Origin: Pseudomonas ceruminis
GTDB taxonomy: Bacteria; Pseudomonadota; Gammaproteobacteria; Pseudomonadales; Pseudomonadaceae
Assembly: GCF_021602025.1 (NCBI RefSeq)
Contig: NZ_BQHW01000003.1
Location: forward strand, 124,001-188,000
Direction: 5' to 3'
DNA length: 64,000 nt
The notes beneath the pieces are model-generated. The model made no database searches and was not told the DNA's origin. It worked only from the letters and a program-made list of their open reading frames with translations. A program made the translations under genes and the position numbers. Positions 1 to 6,913 of the stretch are shown here, in pieces. Each line of letters begins with the position of its first letter. Position 1 is the stretch's first letter.

Positions 1-11
1 GGATGCTTCAT
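1..11 (-). CDS. First codons of the next conjugation gene (TIGR03749-like expected)
   Basis: An ATG at 11-9 on the minus strand overlaps the stop of the TIGR03746 gene (8-10) in an ATGA arrangement. The frame runs off the left edge after three codons. In related ICEs the gene in this position encodes the TIGR03749 (TraK-like) protein; that identity is inferred from order only. Confidence 0.35.
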
Positions 12-700
12 GGGGTGTTTCCTCCTTGAGGCGCTTGCGGATTCAGGTCACTCGGCGCCGGGCGCGCCGGCTCCGGTGCACTGATGCGCTGGGGCGCGCC
101 TTCGTAGCAGTCCAGCGCCAGGCCGAACGGGTTGCGGGCGGGATCGACGTCCACCCGCGTGACCTTGATCGGATAGCGCACCAGGGCGCGTTTGACCTGC
201 TCGGCGCCGTAGTACTCGTCGGCGGTGATGTCCAGCGTCACCACCCAGTCGCGATCGGATACGGTGCGCACGCGCGCCGTGGGGTCGTCGCCATAGCCGC
301 GGCCGGGAATCTCGTAGATGCCGCGCACGCGCTGACGCAGCTCGCCCGTGGAGCGGCGGTAGTCATAGTCCGCCCGCAGGAAGGCCTGGCAGGACGGGGT
401 GAGGTACGGCGAGAGCGTATGGAGGTTGCGCGAGTAGTCTTCTTCGCCATTGGTCGGCCAGCGGTTCAGCGTCTGGAACACGTAGAACGTGAACGCATAG
501 ACCGATTCGGGCGGCACTTCCCACCACTTGCGGGTACTGCCAGAGCGCAGGTCGGGCGGGACGTGGATGGTCAGGTCGCGCGGCGCGCTCCACCAGCCGC
601 CGCCCATGACCAGGGCGACAATGACCAGCGCGCCCGCGCCCAGGCGCAAGGTCTTGATGTGCGCCTGCAGGTGGGCGATCTCGTTCTTGAAGCGGCTCAT
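8..700 (-). CDS. ICE conjugation protein, TIGR03746 (PFL_4703) family
   Basis: A 230-residue protein of the ICE type IV secretion apparatus, thought to occupy the TraE/VirB8-like position in the inner membrane. It has a short cytoplasmic N-terminus, one membrane segment at about residues 20-37, then a soluble periplasmic domain and a Pro-rich tail. The ATG at 700 overlaps the stop of the TIGR03750 gene by 4 bp, so translation is probably coupled. A longer reading frame upstream is an antisense-like extension into the neighbour and was not used. It forms one operon with the genes at 697-2,096. Confidence 0.85.
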   Translation of the reverse strand: MSRFKNEIAHLQAHIKTLRLGAGALVIVALVMGGGWWSAPRDLTIHVPPDLRSGSTRKWWEVPPESVYAFTFYVFQTLNRWPTNGEEDYSRNLHTLSPYLTPSCQAFLRADYDYRRSTGELRQRVRGIYEIPGRGYGDDPTARVRTVSDRDWVVTLDITADEYYGAEQVKRALVRYPIKVTRVDVDPARNPFGLALDCYEGAPQRISAPEPARPAPSDLNPQAPQGGNTP

Positions 701-1095
701 CGCATGCTCCTGCGGGTGGACCAGAAGCCCGAGCGCGAGATCAGCACGTGGCCGCCCACCCAGCCGGCCATCAGCGGATGGCGCGTTGCGATGCGCCACT
801 GCAACTGTCGATACAGCCAGGTGTCGGGGCGCCCACGCTTGAGGCGGCGCAGGATGCCGCCGCCGATGAACACGCCCAAGGCCACGCCCAGGACAACGAA
901 CGTCGGTGCGATGGCGATCGTGCGGAACACCCACGAAAGCGGCGCGCCGACCAGCAGGCCGGCCGCGCCGGACAGGCCGCAGCAGATCCACAGCTCGTCG
1001 GCGGTGAGGCCGCGCACGACCACGGGATGGCGGTTGAGCCGGTGCGGAAGGAACGTGACCGTCCCGTCCGCACGGACGTGCTGCTGCTCGGACAT
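697..1095 (-). CDS. ICE conjugation membrane protein, TIGR03750 family
   Basis: A 132-residue inner-membrane protein with two closely spaced hydrophobic segments (about residues 34-50 and 58-78) flanked by basic stretches. The layout is like TraL of F-type systems, and it is a small structural part of the mating apparatus. It overlaps the downstream TIGR03746 gene by 4 bp and is separated by 11 bp from the upstream pilin-like gene. Assigned from size, topology and invariant operon position. Confidence 0.8.
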   Translation of the reverse strand: MSEQQHVRADGTVTFLPHRLNRHPVVVRGLTADELWICCGLSGAAGLLVGAPLSWVFRTIAIAPTFVVLGVALGVFIGGGILRRLKRGRPDTWLYRQLQWRIATRHPLMAGWVGGHVLISRSGFWSTRRSMR

Positions 1096-1106
1096 ACCGG
1101 CCTCGC

Positions 1107-1481
1107 TTACAGGATGCCGGTGGCTTCGGTGAGCAGCCAGATGCCGATCACGAGCAGCACGGCGCCGATGGCGACCGTGAGGCCGAATTGGCCCCACGTC
1201 TTGCGGCCGGTGTGGATCTCCGCGTAGGTGCCGTAGGCGTGGTAGCAGACGCCGATGAACATCGACGCCACCACCAGCAGGGCCACGAGCATGATGATGT
1301 CGTAGCCGTAGTTGCGGATGGTCTCCATGATGCCGTTGCCGGTGCCGCGCGTCGGGTTCTCCAACTGCGGCAGACCTTGCGCGAACGACAGTGCGGGCAG
1401 CGCGGCGGCGCCCAGGGCCACGGCGGCGCGCTGGGCAAAACGGGAAGTGAGGTTGCGGTTGTGCATGGTCGGGCCTTTCAT
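1107..1481 (-). CDS. ICE pilin-like membrane protein, TIGR03745 family
   Basis: A 124-residue protein with a signal peptide (Ala-rich, likely cut after a SFA motif near residue 34) followed by two membrane segments joined by a short loop with basic residues. This is the topology of TraA/VirB2-type pilins, and the family is regarded as the ICE pilin or pilin-like subunit. The ATG at 1481 lies 1 bp from the upstream stop; a second ATG at 1466 gives a more normal signal peptide start and may be the real one. Confidence 0.8.
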   Translation of the reverse strand: MKGPTMHNRNLTSRFAQRAAVALGAAALPALSFAQGLPQLENPTRGTGNGIMETIRNYGYDIIMLVALLVVASMFIGVCYHAYGTYAEIHTGRKTWGQFGLTVAIGAVLLVIGIWLLTEATGIL

Positions 1482-1482
1482 G

Positions 1483-1716
1483 TCAGGACAGGAGGAAGAA
1501 ACTCAGGACGAGGTACATCGCGACGAAGCGGATGCAGACGCCGAGGAACTGGCGCTGGTTGAGGCGGCTCTCGGACCACCCCACATAGGCCGTTCGGATG
1601 GCCCAGACGCCCCACACGAGCAGGACCGCGAACACGACGCCGACCAGGACGGTCGCCATCGCGGAAGGCGCGATACCGCTGTTGGCTTGAAATGCCGAGA
1701 CCTGGGCGCCGTTCAT
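1483..1716 (-). CDS. ICE conjugation membrane protein, TIGR03758 family
   Basis: A 77-residue protein with two hydrophobic helices (about residues 18-40 and 58-76) and a polar loop. It sits between the RAQPRD gene, which it overlaps by 4 bp, and the pilin-like gene. Small two-helix proteins of this family accompany the pilin gene in PFGI-1/clc ICEs. The exact function is unknown; a second pilin-like or assembly subunit is the usual guess. Confidence 0.8.
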   Translation of the reverse strand: MNGAQVSAFQANSGIAPSAMATVLVGVVFAVLLVWGVWAIRTAYVGWSESRLNQRQFLGVCIRFVAMYLVLSFFLLS

Positions 1717-2096
1717 TGCTCGCCCTCCGCAGTCGTCTTCGGCGATGGCGAAGCGGCCCGCTCGGTGCGGTAGTCGCCGGCCAGTTCGGAGGGGTCGCGC
1801 GGCTGAGCGCGTGATGGCGTCAGGTGGAACTGGATGCCGGCGCGCACGCGCGCCAGGTCAGCCAGCAGCCGTGGGTAATCGAAGTGGTAGCGCTCGCCCG
1901 GCTGGATGGGGGCATGCGCGGCGCTGTCCGCGACGGTGCGTTCCAGCGCGTCGAGCTGGCGCAGCGCGGCGACCAACTCCTGGCGCTGCGCCGGGGACTC
2001 GGCCAATGCCATCGGGGACTGGCCCAGCACGAGGGCCGTCACGAAAAAAGTGGGCACGCCGCGATGCGCGGCGCGCAGCCAGATCGAAGCCACCAT
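1713..2096 (-). CDS. RAQPRD-family ICE protein
   Basis: A 127-residue exported protein. It has an N-terminal signal sequence (hydrophobic core about residues 14-30), a helical periplasmic region and the diagnostic RAQPRDP motif near residue 98. The family is found only in the type IV secretion operon of these ICEs and its role is unknown. It is the first gene of this half of the split operon. Upstream of it the usual partner (TIGR03747) has been displaced more than 7 kb by the CBASS island. Confidence 0.85.
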   Translation of the reverse strand: MVASIWLRAAHRGVPTFFVTALVLGQSPMALAESPAQRQELVAALRQLDALERTVADSAAHAPIQPGERYHFDYPRLLADLARVRAGIQFHLTPSRAQPRDPSELAGDYRTERAASPSPKTTAEGEQ

Positions 2097-2236
2097 CGCG
2101 CCATTCCTGTGTGATCAGCAATGGGTTGATCGTGGAGATCAGGGCTGTTTCAGGCCGCAAACAATAGGAACTGGCGGACGACCGGATTGGGCATGCTGCG
2201 AGCGAACCTACAAAAGCACGGGTCGCGCTTCGATTA

Positions 2237-2265
2237 TTGCGTTTTTCGAGTATTTCGAATATGAT
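2237..2265 (+). promoter_or_regulatory. Sigma-70 type promoter with inverted-repeat operator in its spacer
   Basis: A TTGCGT -35 box (2237-2242) and a TATGAT -10 box (2260-2265) are separated by exactly 17 bp. The spacer holds a perfect inverted repeat, TTCGA-GTATT-TCGAA (2245-2259). A repressor bound there would block RNA polymerase. The HTH protein encoded immediately downstream is the obvious candidate. A Shine-Dalgarno TAGGAG precedes the ATG at 2300. Confidence 0.6.
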
Positions 2266-2299
2266 CGGCTCTGCAACCGTTTTCGCTTAGGAGCTACCC

Positions 2300-2770
2300 A
2301 TGACCACCGCCACTGCCCAATCCAAGATGACCCTTCCCGCCGCGGGAGAGGTGAAGGCAGCCGTCCAGGGTCAACGTGCCTTGGCGGCTTACCTCGCAAC
2401 CCAGTTCGAGACGCAGCACATCCAGATCTTTGATGACCACAAACAGGCTCATCAGGTGGAACTGCCTACCTCGGCTTTACGCCTGCTGGTCGACATCCTG
2501 GCCGAGTTGGCCGATGGCAATGCAGTAAAGGTGGTGCCCGTCCATGCAGAGCTGACGACCCAAGAGGCGGCGGACTTGCTCAACGTGTCCCGTCCCCATT
2601 TCGTCAAGCTGCTCGAAGATGGGGTGTTGGCATTTCATCGCACCGGCAAGCACCGCAGGGTGAGGTTCGCCGATCTGATGCAGTACAAGGAAGCGCGCGA
2701 GCGCGCCAGTGAGCAGGCGATGGCCGAACTCGCTCAGCAGTCGCAAGAGTTGGGAATGGGATACGAATGA
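2300..2770 (+). CDS. HTH (excisionase-type) DNA-binding protein, putative antitoxin
   Basis: A 156-residue protein. The N-terminal about 75 residues are of unknown fold. Residues about 83-130 form a MerR/excisionase-type winged helix (TTQEAADLLNVSRPHF followed by a wing with HRTGKHRRV), and the tail is charged and helical. It overlaps the PIN gene by 4 bp (ATGA). Such HTH/PIN pairs are usually read as toxin-antitoxin modules in which the HTH partner both neutralises the nuclease and represses the operon. Here it is the first gene of the whole CBASS operon, so it may control the defence genes. Confidence 0.75.
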   Translation: MTTATAQSKMTLPAAGEVKAAVQGQRALAAYLATQFETQHIQIFDDHKQAHQVELPTSALRLLVDILAELADGNAVKVVPVHAELTTQEAADLLNVSRPHFVKLLEDGVLAFHRTGKHRRVRFADLMQYKEARERASEQAMAELAQQSQELGMGYE

Positions 2771-3342
2771 GGCATTCCCCATTCACCGCCGTCTACGACG
2801 CGTGCGTTCTATATCCCGCGCCACTGCGGGATTTCCTGATGTGGCTCGGCCTGTCTGGCCGCTTCCGGGCGCGGTGGAGCCAAGCCATTCATGAGGAGTG
2901 GAAACGCAACCTGTTGATCAACCGCCCCGATCTCACCCGGGTTCAGGTCGACAGGACGTCGGATCTCATGGACCGGGCAATTCCGGACGGCTTGGTGGAG
3001 GGCTACGAAGCGCTCGTGGCAGGCCTGACATTGCCCGATCCGGACGACCGGCACGTCCTGGCTGCGGCGATTCGCTGCGGTGCGAGCGTGATTGTGACGT
3101 TCAACGAACGGGATTTCCCGAACGATCTGCTGGCTCCGTACGGCATCGAATCGCAGCACCCCGATGAGTTTGTGGACAACCTACTGGATCTGGACGCGGC
3201 CGCCGTGGTGTCGGCTGCGCAGCGCCAGCGTGCCCAACTCAAGCATCCGCCGATCGAGGTGGACCGCTATCTCGAAATCCTGCTGCGCCAGGGCCTTGTG
3301 CAAACGACCAAGGTGCTGGCGACCTATCGCACCATTCTCTGA
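2767..3342 (+). CDS. PIN-domain ribonuclease, putative toxin
   Basis: A 191-residue PIN-fold protein. The expected acidic residues are present: Asp in VYDACVLYP near the N-terminus, Glu in HEEWKRN, Asp in LPDPDDRHV and Asp in NERDFP. This suggests an active Mg-dependent RNase. About 60 C-terminal residues lie outside the core fold. It is translationally coupled to the HTH gene and ends 17 bp before the TRIP13-like gene, with no terminator between. Whether it acts as a stand-alone toxin or as a guard or effector of the adjacent CBASS is not visible from sequence. Confidence 0.8.
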   Translation: MRHSPFTAVYDACVLYPAPLRDFLMWLGLSGRFRARWSQAIHEEWKRNLLINRPDLTRVQVDRTSDLMDRAIPDGLVEGYEALVAGLTLPDPDDRHVLAAAIRCGASVIVTFNERDFPNDLLAPYGIESQHPDEFVDNLLDLDAAAVVSAAQRQRAQLKHPPIEVDRYLEILLRQGLVQTTKVLATYRTIL

Positions 3343-3359
3343 CCCGCCGAGAGCCACGG

Positions 3360-4274
3360 ATGACCAAGAATCCTTCATCAGACGCCACTTTGCCGAAAGG
3401 CATCCATCGAAGCTGGAAGCTGCCGGACACGTCGCTGGGCGCCCTGTGGGATTCCATCGTCATGGACGAAGCTCTCAAGAAGCAGTTGCTGTCACAGGCG
3501 ATCGTCAACTTCACGGTGCGCCCCAAGGTGGAGCGCACGGTACTCCCCCTGCACGGCGTGATCTTGTTGGTCGGCCCGCCGGGGACTGGGAAGACCTCCT
3601 TGGCACGGGGCTTGGCGCATCGTGTGGCCGAATCTTTTTCTTCTGCGAAGTTTCGATTGCTGGAAGTAGAGCCTCACACGCTGACGAGCTCTGCAATGGG
3701 AAAGACTCAACGCGCCGTGGCAGACCTGTTCTCGCAATCGATCGCAGAATCCGCAGCGGCGGGCCCGACGATCGTCCTTCTGGACGAGGTCGAAACGCTT
3801 GCGGCTGATCGAGCCAAGCTCAGCCTGGAAGCCAACCCGGTTGATGTGCACCGGGCCACCGACGCGGTGTTGGTGCAGTTGGACATGTTGGCCGAACGCA
3901 ACCCGCATCTGCTGTTCGTGGCCACCAGCAACTTCCCACAGGCCGTCGACAGTGCCTTCCTATCTCGTTGCGACATGGTGATGGAGGTGCCACTGCCCGG
4001 CAAGGATGCCTGCAAGCAGATCCTGGTGGACTGCCTGAATGGCCTGGCAAAGACATTTCCGGGGATTGGCAAGCTTTCCTCGGCTCACCAGTTCGACGCG
4101 TGCGCTGGCGAGTGCGTCGGATTGGATGGTCGGGCCATTCGCAAGGTCGTAGCCAACGCCCTCGCGGCCGACCCGCAAGTGGCTATCGATCCGAACAAGC
4201 TTTCCGTAGAGCACCTGCGCAGTGCGATACGACAGGCAACGCAAATGCGCCTTCAAGGAGGGAAGCAAAAATGA
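3360..4274 (+). CDS. cap6: CBASS TRIP13/Pch2-like AAA+ ATPase (Cap6)
   Basis: A 304-residue AAA+ protein with Walker A GPPGTGKTS (about residues 72-80), Walker B TIVLLDEVE, a sensor-1 ATSNF and an arginine-finger region SRCDM. It matches the bacterial TRIP13 homologues of type III CBASS, which unfold closed HORMA proteins and so switch off the CD-NTase in uninfected cells. It overlaps the next gene by 4 bp (ATGA at 4271). The gene order here (ATPase, two HORMA-type proteins, CD-NTase, NucC) is the reverse of what is often drawn for the E. coli operon but uses the same parts. Confidence 0.92.
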   Translation: MTKNPSSDATLPKGIHRSWKLPDTSLGALWDSIVMDEALKKQLLSQAIVNFTVRPKVERTVLPLHGVILLVGPPGTGKTSLARGLAHRVAESFSSAKFRLLEVEPHTLTSSAMGKTQRAVADLFSQSIAESAAAGPTIVLLDEVETLAADRAKLSLEANPVDVHRATDAVLVQLDMLAERNPHLLFVATSNFPQAVDSAFLSRCDMVMEVPLPGKDACKQILVDCLNGLAKTFPGIGKLSSAHQFDACAGECVGLDGRAIRKVVANALAADPQVAIDPNKLSVEHLRSAIRQATQMRLQGGKQK

Positions 4275-4741
4275 CCACCGTTGTCAGCCGGACGTTTCGC
4301 AGCTCGCCGCACCGCGATGCGTTGCAGACGTGGGATGCCATTGTCGAACTGCTCACTCAGGGCAAGGACGGCACGGCTCGCTCTGAACTCAGGGCCGTGG
4401 CGGGCGTGGCCGCCAGCTTGATCGCCGACCAGGCACCCAAGAGCGCGCCCATCGTTGCGACATGCGATGGACCACGGACCAGGATCTACTGCCTCTTCGA
4501 CGAAGACGCGATCGATGGTGATGATGCCAACGAAGAAGTCTTGGGGTTCGAGCCGTTGAAGGGAGACTGGGGAGTCTCGCTGCCGTGTCCGAAGGAGCAG
4601 CTCGGCTGGGTGCAAACCGCGCTCAAAAAGCACAGTTCTCGCATCATTGCACGGGACTTGAGCCAAGGAATTGCCACGCAGGCGCAGGCCGATGCTGGAC
4701 AAGCGCTGTCGCTCGACCTCGGAGGTTTCCTCAAGTCATGA
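4271..4741 (+). CDS. cap8: Second CBASS HORMA-type protein (Cap8-like)
   Basis: A 156-residue protein between the TRIP13-like gene and the HORMA gene, overlapping both by 4 bp. Two-HORMA type III CBASS operons of Pseudomonas carry a divergent second HORMA family protein in this context. The sequence itself is weakly conserved, so the call rests mainly on position and size. A short hydrophobic C-terminal tail (LDLGGFLKS) is a candidate closure-motif peptide for the partner HORMA protein; that is inference. Confidence 0.7.
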
Positions 4742-5238
4742 GCACCGTCGCCACCTACTCGTACACGCACTCGGTTACCTATGTGACCGACAACATCCTC
4801 AAGAGCTTGAAAGACATCATCCTGCTCAGTGGGCTGGACCCCGAGCACTTCGCGGATCGCTGGGAGAGCAATACCCGAGCCATCAAGACGTGGCTCGGGA
4901 CCGGTGATCTGCGCAAGGTGATTCTGGAGATCTACAACCCGGCAACCGACAAACTCGTGACCCGATGGGATATCGACATCGTGTATGGGTGGTCCGATGG
5001 CGACGGCAGCTTCTGGACAGATACCGAGCAGTTGAAGTACGCGATCAAGAAAGCTGGGCTGCTGCCATCGCAGGCCAAGTACAAGTTAATGCTCGATACA
5101 AAGCCAGGGCGGCCTGATGTGGAGGGGTGGAGCAAAGGAAGTTATCGCTCGACGGATGGAATGGTCAAGCAGAGCCTAGGCTCGACTGTCGAACACAGCG
5201 GCCTGGCGGGTCAGGCCGGATATTGGAGGCAACGCTGA
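4738..5238 (+). CDS. cap7: CBASS HORMA-domain protein (Cap7)
   Basis: A 166-residue bacterial HORMA protein. It begins with the [14 protein letters not shown] helix typical of the family and continues with an alternating beta/alpha body and a C-terminal safety-belt region rich in Gly, Ser and Lys. In type III CBASS the closed, peptide-bound form binds and activates the CD-NTase, and the TRIP13-like ATPase re-opens it. Its stop codon overlaps the start of the CD-NTase gene (TGATG). I recall closely similar proteins from the Pseudomonas aeruginosa CdnD operon, but no comparison could be run. Confidence 0.88.
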
Positions 5239-6140
5239 TGCTGTCGATCGATGAAGCTTTTCGCAAGTTCAAGTCGCGTCTGGAACTCAACGAACGCGAA
5301 CAGAAGAATGCCTCGCAACGCCAGAACGAAGTGCGGGACTACCTGCAGACCAAGTTCGGCATTGCGCGCAGCTTCCTGACCGGGTCCTATGCTCGATACA
5401 CGAAGACGAAGCCGCTCAAGGATATCGACATCTTCTTCGTGCTGAAGGACTCGGAGAAGCATTACCACGGCAAGGCCGCATCGGTAGTGCTGGATGATTT
5501 CCACTCTGCATTGGTGGAGAAATACGGTTCGGCGGCCGTGCGCAAACAGGCGCGCTCGATCAACGTGGATTTCGGTGTTCACATCGACGCGGAGGACAAC
5601 ACGGACTACCGGGTGGTCAGCGTGGATGCGGTGCCCGCATTCGACACCGGCGACCAGTATGAGATCCCCGATACGGCGTCCGGAAAGTGGATCAAGACGG
5701 ACCCGGAGATCCATAAGGACAAGGCGACCGCAGCGCACCAAGCCTATGGCAATGAGTGGAAAGGTCTCGTGCGCATGGTGAAGTACTGGAACAACAATCC
5801 CAAGCACGGCGATCAGAAGCCGGTGAAGCCCTCGTTCCTGATCGAGGTAATGGCCCTTGAGTGTCTTTACGGCGGCTGGGGAGGATCGTTCGATCGCGAG
5901 ATCCAGTCGTTCTTTGCCACGCTTGCCGATCGTGTTCATGACGAGTGGCCGGATCCCGCCGGACTTGGCCCGGCGATCAGCAACGATATGGATGCCGCGC
6001 GCAAGCAGCGCGCGCAGCAGCTGCTGTTCCAGGCGAGCCAGGACGCAAGCATCGCCATCGACCACGCGCGTCGTGGTCGCAATATCGAAGCGCTTCGCGC
6101 CTGGCGCGCACTGTTTGGCCCCAAGTTCCCACTGTCCTGA
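5238..6140 (+). CDS. cdnD: CBASS CD-NTase (CdnD-type cyclic oligonucleotide synthase)
   Basis: A 300-residue nucleotidyltransferase. The active site is visible: GSYARYT followed by KDIDIFF (two metal-binding Asp) and a third acidic residue in [12 protein letters not shown] helical C-terminal domain with KYWNNN and [10 protein letters not shown] follows, as in the cGAS/DncV and OAS-like folds. HORMA-activated enzymes with this operon context make cyclic tri-adenylate. ATG at 5238 was chosen because it overlaps the HORMA stop; longer in-frame starts lie inside that gene. A 38 bp gap precedes nucC. Confidence 0.9.
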   Translation: MLSIDEAFRKFKSRLELNEREQKNASQRQNEVRDYLQTKFGIARSFLTGSYARYTKTKPLKDIDIFFVLKDSEKHYHGKAASVVLDDFHSALVEKYGSAAVRKQARSINVDFGVHIDAEDNTDYRVVSVDAVPAFDTGDQYEIPDTASGKWIKTDPEIHKDKATAAHQAYGNEWKGLVRMVKYWNNNPKHGDQKPVKPSFLIEVMALECLYGGWGGSFDREIQSFFATLADRVHDEWPDPAGLGPAISNDMDAARKQRAQQLLFQASQDASIAIDHARRGRNIEALRAWRALFGPKFPLS

Positions 6141-6178
6141 TTCCATCGGCTTCCATACACGTCCCATCGAGGTACAGC

Positions 6179-6904
6179 ATGTCCCAGTGGTCGCTTTCCC
6201 AGCTCCTGTCGTCCCTGCATGAAGACATCCAGCAGCGCTTGTCCGTAGTACGCAAGACCTTCGGTCACCCGGGTACGAAGGGGGATGCGAGCGAGAACGT
6301 CTGGATCGACATGCTGGATACCTATCTGCCCAAACGGTACCAGGCGGCGAAGGCGCATGTGGTGGACAGCCTGGGGAACTTCAGCCAGCAGATCGATGTG
6401 GTGGTGTTTGATCGGCAATATTCGCCTTTTATCTTCACCTACGAGAACGAGACGATCATTCCAGCCGAAAGCGTGTACGCCGTGTTCGAGGCCAAGCAGA
6501 CGGCTGACGCGGGGCTTGTGGCCTATGCCCAGGAGAAGGTCGCCAGTGTGCGCAGGCTGCACCGCACGAGCCTGCCGATCCCGCACGCTGGCGGGACCTA
6601 CCCAGCGAAGCCGTTGATTCCGATTCTGGGTGGCTTGCTCACCTTCGAGAGCGAATGGAGTCCTGCATTGGGCCCATCCATGGACAAGGCGCTGAACGCA
6701 AACCTCACCGAGGGGCGTCTGGACATCGGATGCGTTGCCGCCCACGGGCACTTTTTCTATGACCAAGCCAGCGGCGCGTACAGCTACACCAACGAAAACA
6801 AGCCGGCGACCGCGTTTCTTTTCAAGCTGATCGCGCAGCTTCAGTTCAGTGGAACGGTCCCCATGATCGATGTGGAGGCTTACGGTCAGTGGTTGACCAA
6901 GTGA
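6179..6904 (+). CDS. nucC: NucC, cA3-activated DNA endonuclease effector
   Basis: A 241-residue protein, exactly the usual NucC length. The restriction-enzyme-like core is visible as IDVVVFDRQ (metal-binding Asp) and VFEAKQ (Glu-x-Lys). The C-terminal half carries the ligand pocket and trimer contacts in known NucC. When bound by cyclic tri-adenylate the trimers pair and cut double-stranded DNA indiscriminately, which causes abortive infection. The GAGG at 6169-6172 serves as ribosome site. It is the effector of this type III CBASS. Confidence 0.92.
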   Translation: MSQWSLSQLLSSLHEDIQQRLSVVRKTFGHPGTKGDASENVWIDMLDTYLPKRYQAAKAHVVDSLGNFSQQIDVVVFDRQYSPFIFTYENETIIPAESVYAVFEAKQTADAGLVAYAQEKVASVRRLHRTSLPIPHAGGTYPAKPLIPILGGLLTFESEWSPALGPSMDKALNANLTEGRLDIGCVAAHGHFFYDQASGAYSYTNENKPATAFLFKLIAQLQFSGTVPMIDVEAYGQWLTK

Positions 6905-6913
6905 GGGGTCGCT

